Below are positions 55,779-64,000 of a DNA stretch of 64,000 bases, piece after piece. The stretch is from Gammaproteobacteria bacterium. GTDB taxonomy: Bacteria > Pseudomonadota > Gammaproteobacteria > Thiohalomonadales > Thiohalomonadaceae. The stretch spans positions 27,641 through 91,640 of the forward strand of contig QKED01000006.1 in NCBI GenBank assembly GCA_003252455.1, in the 5' to 3' direction. The notes below the pieces were generated by a model that saw only the letters and a list, made by a program, of their open reading frames with translations, ran no database searches and was not told the DNA's origin. Both the position numbers and the translations under genes were made by a program. The first letter of the stretch is position 1. Every line of letters starts with the position of its first letter.

Positions 55779-56558
55779 TTAGGCGACGTATTCGCGTTGC
55801 AGTCGGCGTAGTGTAGGAACCTCGATCCCACCTTGCTCCGCATGTTCGATAGCGCGCGCCAGACGCCCAGGGGCGGAGCGCCCGGTGCAGCGGTGTGCCG
55901 GGTCACCGTGCATCCCCGCCAGCATCTCGGCGATGAGGCGATCGCGCGGGTGTTGGTGGCCGGTGAGCCAGGCCTGGATCGGCAGGATCTCCTCGATCAC
56001 CTCCTCGGCGAGCAGGCGGTGGTCGTCCCACAGTGTCTGAACCGTGGTCCCCTCAGGCAGGGCCAGCCCGGCGATGTTGGTCACCAGGATGTAGAGGTTC
56101 TTACGCACCAGCTCGAACTCCATCTCCTGCGCGTCCGCCACCCCCCAACTGGGGATGCCTAGGGCCTCCAGCGCACCGTGCAGTAAGCCAGCTTGTGGGC
56201 CGAACAGCGGGGAGGGCACCAGTACCTTGAACTCCTGGCCCGGCTTCTTCTCGAACCAGACCGAGACGACGGTGGGGTTCTGAATGTCGTGTGAATGCCA
56301 GTCACGTGGCAACAGCTCGTTCTGCAGCAGGCCCACGCGCGTCTTCCAGCGGGTGGGGAGGGCGGAGAGCGCTGGATGCAGGTCAGCCTCACCCACCGCG
56401 ACCAGTGCCAACGTCGGTTCGGGGACCTCAGCCGCCACGGCCTCCATCGAGACGCTACGCGTCACCGGGATCACCGGATAGCCGAGCTTGAGTAGACCGC
56501 GCGCGAACACGCCGCCCATCTCGCCGGTACCGATGAGAACGACAGGGGGATGGGTCAT
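55779..56558 (-). CDS. Ketopantoate-reductase-like NAD(P)-binding protein
   Basis: 259 aa from ATG 56558, which has GGAG upstream; the ATG at 56570 lacks one. An N-terminal Rossmann motif G10-T-G12-E-M-G15 begins the cofactor domain. The later part (LQNELLPRDWHSHDIQNPTVVSVWFEKK, then EMEFELVRKNLYILVTNIAGLALP) has the helix with a Lys-Asn pair typical of ketopantoate reductases and related dehydrogenases. The catalytic assignment is uncertain, since the family's substrate residues are only partly seen. It may not be panE. It converges on the bidirectional terminator. Confidence 0.7.
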   Translation of the reverse strand: MTHPPVVLIGTGEMGGVFARGLLKLGYPVIPVTRSVSMEAVAAEVPEPTLALVAVGEADLHPALSALPTRWKTRVGLLQNELLPRDWHSHDIQNPTVVSVWFEKKPGQEFKVLVPSPLFGPQAGLLHGALEALGIPSWGVADAQEMEFELVRKNLYILVTNIAGLALPEGTTVQTLWDDHRLLAEEVIEEILPIQAWLTGHQHPRDRLIAEMLAGMHGDPAHRCTGRSAPGRLARAIEHAEQGGIEVPTLRRLQREYVA

Positions 56559-56643
56559 GAGGGGCTCCATAGGTCGGAAGGGGTCGTGTCCGCATAGGGG
56601 GCGGCCAGATCAACCCCTACGATGATAGGCACCGGACGATGGG

Positions 56644-56979
56644 TTAGGGGTTGGTCCCTGCACGTCGGGTAAAGATGAACTCCGGTACACCGTAGAACGC
56701 GGCCATCTCCTGGTAAGTCACCGTCTGGGGCTCTTCGAGCACCTTGCCGAGACGCTCGCGTATCTGGTCACAGGCCAGTGGGTCTGGGTTCGACAGCCCC
56801 TCGTGGAACTGGCGGATCATTTTGTCACTGCTCATCACGTGGCCAACCTCCAGGCCCGCGACAAAGCCCCGATCGAGGCCGAAGATATATCCGGCGCCCG
56901 CCGCGACGCTGCAGAACAGCAGTACGACTGCAAAGCGGGTCATCCAGCCCTGGGGGGAGATCGGGTCTTGGTCACTCAT
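56644..56979 (-). CDS. Small single-helix membrane protein, function unknown
   Basis: 111 aa. A polar N-terminus of 14 residues leads into one membrane helix (FAVVLLFCSVAAGAGYIFGL), followed by a soluble part with a single Cys (LACDQIRERLGKVLEEP) and a Tyr/Phe-rich end (YQEMAAFYGVPEFIF). The C-terminal part probably faces the periplasm. No family was recognised. It stands alone between two minus-strand genes, 85 bases upstream of the reductase-like gene. Confidence 0.6.
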   Translation of the reverse strand: MSDQDPISPQGWMTRFAVVLLFCSVAAGAGYIFGLDRGFVAGLEVGHVMSSDKMIRQFHEGLSNPDPLACDQIRERLGKVLEEPQTVTYQEMAAFYGVPEFIFTRRAGTNP

Positions 56980-57076
56980 CGGGGCTACTCCGGTGTGGTG
57001 GCAATGCCCGCTAGTTTAGTGTGCAAGCCGGTCGGCAGACCAGATGCCTAAATCAATAGTATTAATGAAGAGTATT

Positions 57077-57625
57077 TTAGTTTTCAGGGGTCGCCGGGGT
57101 CTCTGTATGGAGGATGATGCCTTCGGCTGGACCTGGATCCAGGGTGATCGTTATATCGGTGCCCACGTCGTAGTAACCCGGGCAACCACCCTCATAGACC
57201 GCGTAGTTGGCCTGCACGCTGATCTCGCTCTCGGCATAACCGTTCGACGATGCGGTGAACGCATACTCCCCCGGAGCGAAGAAGAGCGCGCAGGGCAGGG
57301 TGCAGACCAACAGCTCGGCATCTGGGTCCAGGGTGATGTTCTGCACCAGGGGGTCGATGCTCGCCTGCTCTAGTCCCGCGAGATCGAGGGTGGTGGTGAC
57401 GCCTCCCGGAGAGGTAAAGCTGATATTGCTCAGATGGAGGGAGGGGATATCGTTCCCCCACCGGGTGTCGCTGGCCGAGAGCAGGGTCAGCACCGGTTCG
57501 CGAGGCACGATGACACAGGGGCCCGCAAGCTCATCCTGTGGGTCGCCGCTCCCCTGGCTACAGCCGCAGAGCGAGGTTAGGGTGATGGCTGAGAGGGTGA
57601 AGAGGGCCTTGGTCGCATAGCGCAT
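57077..57625 (-). CDS. Small lipoprotein, function unknown
   Basis: 182 aa from ATG 57625 with AAGGAT upstream. The signal peptide ends in LCGC, giving lipid Cys22. The mature part has a paired-Cys loop (LLVCTLPCALFF) and a beta-sandwich look with a late GGCPGYYDVGTDITITLDPG, reminiscent of carboxypeptidase-regulatory-like or Ig-like folds. No family was recognised. It is divergent from htpG. Confidence 0.7.
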   Translation of the reverse strand: MRYATKALFTLSAITLTSLCGCSQGSGDPQDELAGPCVIVPREPVLTLLSASDTRWGNDIPSLHLSNISFTSPGGVTTTLDLAGLEQASIDPLVQNITLDPDAELLVCTLPCALFFAPGEYAFTASSNGYAESEISVQANYAVYEGGCPGYYDVGTDITITLDPGPAEGIILHTETPATPEN

Positions 57626-57832
57626 GATGCATCCTTGAAATGTAGATAATCCTTCCCGGCGCGCCGTACGCGATACAGTCAGCGCCGCTCTTGCGAGGCA
57701 GATTAGTACGCTTGCCCGGAAGAGGCAATCCATGCCCACACAAACCCTATAATCCCACCCGAATAGTTGCAGCGACACTCTCTGGTCTACGCGATTGCGA
57801 TCAGGGCCGATGCACGCGTGCCTCGCGCCTAC

Positions 57833-57850
57833 CCCCCCCTCGCGGGGGGG
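57833..57850. repeat. G/C-tract hairpin upstream of htpG
   Basis: CCCCCCC (57833-57839), loop TCGC, GGGGGGG (57844-57850), 138 bases before htpG in the 363-base divergent gap with the lipoprotein gene. It resembles the C7G7 palindrome before adk. Otherwise this gap shows only the promoter-like boxes closer to htpG. Confidence 0.6.
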
Positions 57851-57902
57851 CTGGACAGCGGACGCGCGTGGAGTGGATCGTCCGGTACCCGCGTCACAGC
57901 GG

Positions 57903-57931
57903 TTGAAATCTACTATCAGTAACCCTACATT
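57903..57931 (+). promoter_or_regulatory. htpG: Probable htpG promoter
   Basis: TTGAAA (57903-57908), 17 bases, TACATT (57926-57931) fits a sigma-70 promoter. The same stretch, GGTTGAAA followed by CCCTACATTA, also loosely resembles a heat-shock sigma-32 promoter (CTTGAA and CCCCATnT), as expected for htpG. The two readings cannot be separated by eye. Confidence 0.4.
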
Positions 57932-57988
57932 ACCCCGCAATATTGCTAACCCATTGATTGTGTAGAACAACTAGGAGATAAGAATCAA

Positions 57989-59902
<1,914 letters not shown>

Positions 59903-59925
59903 ACGGACCCACACTACGGCCACGA

Positions 59926-59950
59926 CGGCGACCCTCGGGTCGCCGTTTTT
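59926..59950 (+). terminator. Intrinsic terminator of htpG
   Basis: CGGCGACCC (59926-59934), loop TC (probably opened to four or more bases in RNA), GGGTCGCCG (59937-59945), T5 (59946-59950). Confidence 0.85.
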
Positions 59951-60072
59951 CGTAGTGACGGGCGATACCGTGTTCGGTATGGAGAGTGCATGCAAGCAAC
60001 CCCACTACATGGGTGTGTCGGTTTTGCCACCACCCCCTGCCCAAGCCTGATCAATCAACGAGGGAGACCCGC

Positions 60073-60591
60073 ATGGACCTGATCGATTTTGATGGAAAAG
60101 AGGAGGCCGACCTCTACTTCAACGAGCCGCTACCCGATGGCGTGGAGGCACTCCTCGCCGAGGCCGCCGAGGAGTACGGCGAGCCGGAGTGCGAGCCGTT
60201 GCTGCTCAAGGCGTTCTTCTACGCCCCCGAGAGCCTCGCCGTGCTGGTCTCGCTCTATCGCTTCTACTACTACCAGAAGCGCTACCCAGAGACCCTGGTC
60301 ACCGCCTCCCACGCCCTGCGCCTGAGCGGTCAGCGCCTTGGTTTCCCCGACGACTGGCGCGAGCTGAGGCCCGAACACCACACGCCGGAGCTGCCGCTCG
60401 GCCTGGTGCGCTTCTACCTGCTCGCCCTCAAGGGGGCCGCCTACGTCAAGATGCGCCTCGGTGAGCTGGAGGAGGGCGAGGCGATGATCGACACCGTGAT
60501 GTCGCTCGACCCGGAAGACCGCCTTGGCGGCTCCGTGCTCAAGGAGGTGATGCTCGACACCCGGCGCGGCCTACGTCTGGTCAAGGGGTGA
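60073..60591 (+). CDS. TPR-like conserved protein
   Basis: 172 aa from ATG 60073 with AGGGAGA upstream; the frame runs back to 59986 without support. The sequence is helical and acidic, with TPR-like helix pairs (EPECEPLLLKAFFYAPESLAVLVSLYRFYYYQKRYPETL, here split over two pairs; then FYLLALKGAAYVKMRLGELEEGEAMI). No signal peptide. It lies alone after the htpG terminator and before a dispersed repeat. Function is unknown; such proteins usually mediate binding to partners. Confidence 0.7.
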   Translation: MDLIDFDGKEEADLYFNEPLPDGVEALLAEAAEEYGEPECEPLLLKAFFYAPESLAVLVSLYRFYYYQKRYPETLVTASHALRLSGQRLGFPDDWRELRPEHHTPELPLGLVRFYLLALKGAAYVKMRLGELEEGEAMIDTVMSLDPEDRLGGSVLKEVMLDTRRGLRLVKG

Positions 60592-60609
60592 GCCGGGGCC
60601 GTCCTGTTT

Positions 60610-60717
60610 GCCACGCAGGCACAGAGGTCACAGAGCAGAGTGAATTGAGAGGATTGCACACTCTGGTTAGCCCTTTCCCAACTCGATAACCCTCCGTCTC
60701 CTCGGTGACTCCGTGGC
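60610..60717. repeat. Dispersed intergenic inverted repeat, copy 1
   Basis: Left arm at 60610-60635 (starting GCCACGCAGGCACAGAGG) and right arm at 60692-60717 (ending CTCCGTGGC) are imperfect reverse complements separated by 56 bases. The second copy at 62724-62861 shares the arms. Such CCACGGAGGCACAGAGG-type elements are scattered between genes in many bacterial genomes. Confidence 0.8.
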
Positions 60718-60788
60718 TAATACGGCTGGGTTTGGCCCTCAACCGCGCAGCTGTACAGAGCCGACTCCAGCGGGCACAATCCGCGCCC

Positions 60789-61493
60789 ATGGAGTTCTGG
60801 TTCATCATCGCGGTCTTCTTCCTCTTCACCATCGTCAAGAGCGCCTTCGGCTTTGGCGGGGCGATCTTCTCCTTTCTGGTGCTCGGCTTCTTCGTCGACA
60901 TCAAGTCGCTCATCCTCATCGGCCTGCTGGTCACCCTCTACACCGACCTGATCATCCTCGCCCGAGACCACCAGGGGCTCTCCTGGCGGCTGCTCGGTCT
61001 GCTGGTGTTCCTCACCATCCCGACGCAGATCCTCGGCGTGATGGCCATCGACCACTACGACTCCGCGTGGCTGCTCAAGGCCTTCGCCATCCTCACCCTC
61101 ATCGGCGCGCTGATGCCCTTCGTGCGCATCACACCGGGCAAGCTGCTCGGTGCTCTGTTGCTGGCGATCGCCGGGTTGGCGCAGGGCGCCTTCGGTACCG
61201 GGGGCCCGCTGGCGGTGGCCGCCACCAAGCACCAGTTCAGCGACAAGAGCCAGTTCCGCACCACCTTCTCGACCTACTTCATCGTGGTCAACACCCTGCG
61301 CTTCATCCAACTCATGCTGATCCAAGAGAGCTACGCCTGGGGCGAGGTGTGGGCGCTCTGGTGGCTGCCGCTGCCGATCTTCGTCGCGGTCTGGATCGGG
61401 CGACACCTGCACATGCGCATGAGTAACGGCGTGCACCAGCAGGGGGTTTCGTTGATGCTGCTCATCGCCGCCGTGGCACTGCTGTTTAAGTAG
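60789..61493 (+). CDS. TauE/SafE family permease (sulfite or organosulfur exporter type)
   Basis: 234 aa from ATG 60789; the in-frame extension to 60705 runs into the upstream repeat and is unlikely. About seven hydrophobic helices, with the first repeat motif FTIVKSAFGFGGAIFSFLVL and the matching second one GLAQGAFGTGGPLAVAAT, the two conserved G-x-G-G segments of the family. Members export sulfite, sulfoacetate or related anions; the substrate is not determined here. The ribosome site is poor. It converges with the MacB-type permease. Confidence 0.87.
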   Translation: MEFWFIIAVFFLFTIVKSAFGFGGAIFSFLVLGFFVDIKSLILIGLLVTLYTDLIILARDHQGLSWRLLGLLVFLTIPTQILGVMAIDHYDSAWLLKAFAILTLIGALMPFVRITPGKLLGALLLAIAGLAQGAFGTGGPLAVAATKHQFSDKSQFRTTFSTYFIVVNTLRFIQLMLIQESYAWGEVWALWWLPLPIFVAVWIGRHLHMRMSNGVHQQGVSLMLLIAAVALLFK

Positions 61494-61512
61494 CGCTGCT
61501 GTTCAGTATTGT

Positions 61513-62712
61513 TCACTCGGCGCGTAGCGCCTCGACCGGGTCGAGGCGTGCGGCGTGGCGTGCGGGCAGCACCCCGGCCACCAGGCCGATGATGGCGCTG
61601 ATGCCGAGCGCGGCGAAGATAAAGGGCCAACTGAGGGCGACCGGCAGCGCGGGTACCAGCCAGCTCACCAGCCCGGTGAGGGCGAGCCCGGCGCAAAGGC
61701 CGGTGAGGCCGCCGAGTAGCGAGAGTAGGGTCGCCTCGGCGAGGAACAGCGCCAGCACCTGTTTTTGGCTGGCACCGAGGGCGCGCAGCAGGCCGATCTC
61801 GGCGGTGCGCTCGCTCACCGCAATGGTCATGATGGTGAGGATGCCCACCGCGCCCACCAGCAACGAGATACCGCCGAGCGCCGCCACGGCGAAGGTGACC
61901 ACGTCGAGGATCGAGCCGAGCACATCCATCATCTGCTGCTGGGTGGTGATGGTGAAGTCGTCGCGCCCGTGGCGCTCGCTCAGGCGGCGCTTGATGCCGT
62001 CCACCAGCGCCGCCTCGTCGGCGCCCGCTCGATAGAGCAGGTCGACCTCCATCAGCCCCTCGCGGTTGAACAGCTCCAGCGCCTTCTGCACCGGGATGTA
62101 GACGGTATCGTCCAGGTCCATCCCCAGCACCTGGCCCTTAGACTCCATCACGCCGATCACCCGGTAGCGCTGGCCACCGACGCGGATGCGCGCGCCGAGC
62201 GCACTCTCCTCGCCGAACAGCTCGTGGTGCAGTTTGGAGCCGAGCACCGCATAGGCGCGCGCGGCGCGCGGGTCGTCGTCGGGTAGAAAGCGCCCCTGTG
62301 CCAGGGTAAAGCTGAACACCTCGGGGAAGTGGCCGCCGACACCGTAGATGAGCGTGCGCCGCGCGCGGTCGTTGCCCTCCACCTCGGCGTTGCCCGCCAC
62401 CACCGGCTCCACCGCGACCACCTCCGGCAGGCTGGCCAGCGCCTCGGCGTCATCCAGCGTGAGCGGGCGGGTGGAGCCAAAGACCCCCACCGAGCCGCCC
62501 ATGGTGGTGGTCTTGCCCGGATTGACGCCGATGAGGTGGGTACCGAACTGGGTGAACTCGGCGAGGATGAACTGCTGCACCCCCGCACCGATAGCGGTGA
62601 GCAGGATCACCGCAAACACGCCGATGGCGATGCCGAGCGCGGTGAGCGCGCTGCGCAGCCGCTGGGTGACCAGCGCGCCGAAGGTGAGGTGGGTCAGTTC
62701 GTGCAGGCGCAT
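61513..62712 (-). CDS. MacB/FtsX-type ABC transporter permease
   Basis: 399 aa from ATG 62712; the longer frame to 62829 runs through the repeat. N-terminal helix (LRSALTALGIAIGVFAVILLTAIG), a large periplasmic MacB-like domain (about 45-250) and three C-terminal helices with the FtsX signature (GAVGILTIMTIAVSERTAEIGLLRALGASQKQV ... PARHAARLDPVEALRAE, spread over the last 130 residues). Such permeases transmit ATPase motion to periplasmic partners, as in MacB and LolC/E-type systems. The partner ATPase and adaptor are not in the window. The ribosome site is weak, and the repeat lies just upstream. Confidence 0.92.
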   Translation of the reverse strand: MRLHELTHLTFGALVTQRLRSALTALGIAIGVFAVILLTAIGAGVQQFILAEFTQFGTHLIGVNPGKTTTMGGSVGVFGSTRPLTLDDAEALASLPEVVAVEPVVAGNAEVEGNDRARRTLIYGVGGHFPEVFSFTLAQGRFLPDDDPRAARAYAVLGSKLHHELFGEESALGARIRVGGQRYRVIGVMESKGQVLGMDLDDTVYIPVQKALELFNREGLMEVDLLYRAGADEAALVDGIKRRLSERHGRDDFTITTQQQMMDVLGSILDVVTFAVAALGGISLLVGAVGILTIMTIAVSERTAEIGLLRALGASQKQVLALFLAEATLLSLLGGLTGLCAGLALTGLVSWLVPALPVALSWPFIFAALGISAIIGLVAGVLPARHAARLDPVEALRAE

Positions 62713-62723
62713 TAGGGTAGTTT

Positions 62724-62861
62724 CGCCACGCAGGCACGGAGGAGACGGAGAGTCTCTACGTGAGTCGGGTATGACGAGGTTGCCCACTGCATAGGGTGAC
62801 TCACGGCTGATTGTGCATTTGTCACGCAAAAACCCTCTGTGTACTCCGTGCCTCTGTGGCG
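62724..62861. repeat. Dispersed intergenic inverted repeat, copy 2
   Basis: Left arm at 62724-62750 (starting CGCCACGCAGGCACGGAGG) and right arm at 62835-62861 (ending CTCTGTGGCG), separated by 84 bases. The right-arm outer 20 bases nearly mirror the left arm. The element fills most of the 156-base gap between the two permease genes. Confidence 0.8.
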
Positions 62862-62868
62862 CATTTTC

Positions 62869-64000
62869 TTAGTGCCTCGCCAACGCCATGACCGGGTCGA
62901 GGCGTGCCGCGCGCCGTGCCGGGGCGACGCCGAAGACCACGCCGGAACCTACCGCCACAAACAGCGCCGCGAGCACCGCCCACCAGGGGGCGGTGAAGTC
63001 GAGCTTGGGGTAGAGGTGGCCGAGGAGGGCACCACCGCCGAGGCCGAGCCCCAGGCCGAGGGCGGCACCGATGATCGAGAGCAGGATCGCCTCGCTCAGA
63101 AACAGCCTGACGATCTGCCCACGCGAGGCGCCGATCGCCTTCAGTAGCCCAATCTCGCTGGTGCGCTGACTCACGGTCACCAGCATTACGTTCATGATCA
63201 GCACCCCGGCCACCAGCAGGCTGACGGCGGCGATGCCGCCCACGGTGAGGGTGAGGGCGGTGAAGATCTTGTCGAAGGTGGCGAGCAGGGCGTCCTGGGT
63301 GATGAGGGTGACATCCTCCTCGCCGTTGTGGCGCTCGCGGATGGTGCTAAGGGCGTACTCTTTGACCTTGGGGATCGCCTCCAGCCCGCGCGCCTCGATG
63401 AGCACGCGCAACAGCGACTCGGTGTTGAACAGCGCCTGGGCGCTGGCCACCGGAATGATCACCATGTTGCCGCTGTCGAGCCCCATGCTCATGCCGATGT
63501 CGTCCACCACGCCGATGACGCGAAAGCGCCGGTCGCCGATGCGCAGCCAGTTGCCCACCGCCTTCTCACCGGGGAAGAGCTCCTGGCGGATGGTCTCGCC
63601 GATGACGCAGACCGGCTGGCGGTCGCGCGCGTCGCCGGGGGGGAGGAACTGCCCGGCGGCCATCGCGAAGTGGCGCAGTTCGAGGAAGTCGTGGGTGGTG
63701 CCGAGGATGGTCCCCTCGCGCTCCAGTGCGCCGTGGGAGACGTCGGAGGTGCCGATGTTGAGCGGCGCCACACGCACCACCCAGGGCGAGCGGGTGAGGG
63801 TCATGGCGTCGTCGATGGTCAGGTCGTTGGCGGCGGCACCGAACATCGGCGGGGCGCCGCCGGTGGTCTCGTTGCGTCCGGGGAGCATGATCACCAGGTG
63901 CGAGCCGAGGGAGCTGAACTCGTTGCTCACATAGCGCCGCGCCGCCTCGCCGAGGGTGGTGAGCAGCACCACGGCGGCCACGCCGATGGCCATCGCCAGC
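62869..64000 (-). CDS. MacB/FtsX-type ABC transporter permease, N-terminus beyond window
   Basis: At least 376 residues are visible; the frame is still open at 64000 and the first membrane helix (LAMAIGVAAVVLLTTLG) is only partly seen, so the start lies outside. It is paralogous to the permease downstream of it: MacB-like periplasmic domain, then helices with GVLIMNVMLVTVSQRTSEIGLLKAIGASRGQI and a final PARRAARLDPVMALARH. The two genes probably form one unit with an ATPase gene further upstream (outside the window), and may act as a heterodimer. Confidence 0.92.
   Translation of the reverse strand, partial: LAMAIGVAAVVLLTTLGEAARRYVSNEFSSLGSHLVIMLPGRNETTGGAPPMFGAAANDLTIDDAMTLTRSPWVVRVAPLNIGTSDVSHGALEREGTILGTTHDFLELRHFAMAAGQFLPPGDARDRQPVCVIGETIRQELFPGEKAVGNWLRIGDRRFRVIGVVDDIGMSMGLDSGNMVIIPVASAQALFNTESLLRVLIEARGLEAIPKVKEYALSTIRERHNGEEDVTLITQDALLATFDKIFTALTLTVGGIAAVSLLVAGVLIMNVMLVTVSQRTSEIGLLKAIGASRGQIVRLFLSEAILLSIIGAALGLGLGLGGGALLGHLYPKLDFTAPWWAVLAALFVAVGSGVVFGVAPARRAARLDPVMALARH

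Noticed and set aside
60597..60788. Possible small gene between the TPR-like gene and the TauE/SafE permease
   Set aside because: The open frames there are explained by the inverted repeat and lack ribosome sites.

Overview
The window looks like chromosomal DNA from a GC-rich gammaproteobacterium. The housekeeping genes (lolA, rarA, argS, adk, htpG, tcdA, galU) have gammaproteobacterial form. A DsrS-like gene, a superoxide-reductase-like gene and a TauE/SafE permease hint at a sulfur-oxidising lineage related to Chromatiales; that is an inference, since no marker gene such as 16S is present. Gene density is high on both strands. No tRNA, rRNA, CRISPR array, insertion sequence or phage gene was seen.

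Left arm (1-22,000). The window opens with a truncated GGDEF protein and a CBS-PAS-GGDEF-EAL protein (c-di-GMP turnover), then a nitrilase-fold protein lacking its catalytic triad. lolA-rarA follows, then a two-gene phosphorelay: a receiver-kinase and a large BarA/ArcB-like hybrid kinase. Next come crcB-DUF190, argS with a SPOR-domain gene overlapping it, a PilZ gene, several small conserved genes and a PfkB sugar kinase. galU, a WcaJ-like sugar-phosphate transferase and a Wzy/ligase-like membrane protein form an exopolysaccharide initiation and polymerisation segment.

Centre (22,274-46,998). About 25 kb on the minus strand holds six genes arranged as two paralogous three-gene modules. Each module encodes, in order, a TPR protein with a predicted C-terminal outer-membrane beta-barrel, a secreted FecR-domain protein with a proline-rich tail, and a giant lipoprotein (4306 aa in module A, 2272 aa in module B). 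The giant lipoproteins share a specific N-terminal domain, then carry tandem-95/cadherin-like repeats, a beta-rich region, and alternating MAM-like and thrombospondin type 3 units. Only module A's giant ends in a beta-helix and an Ig-like cap. The layout suggests a dedicated assembly or export system for giant surface lipoproteins, resembling Slam systems in architecture. This is the main candidate for an undescribed system in the window.

Right arm (47,000-64,000). A thioredoxin-like/Rof-like gene pair is followed by a YbjN-like periplasmic protein, a DsrS-like gene with a partner, adk, a hemerythrin that has lost the two histidines of one iron site, a LysR regulator, an AI-2E family membrane protein overlapping tcdA, a Tat-exported superoxide-reductase-like protein, a ketopantoate-reductase-like protein, a lipoprotein, htpG, a TPR-like protein, a TauE/SafE permease and two MacB-type permeases (the second cut by the window end). 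Two copies of a dispersed intergenic inverted repeat lie in the last 4 kb, one of them between the two permease genes.

The c-di-GMP genes, the PilZ protein, the exopolysaccharide genes and the giant surface proteins would fit a biofilm or attachment programme, but their joint regulation is inference.
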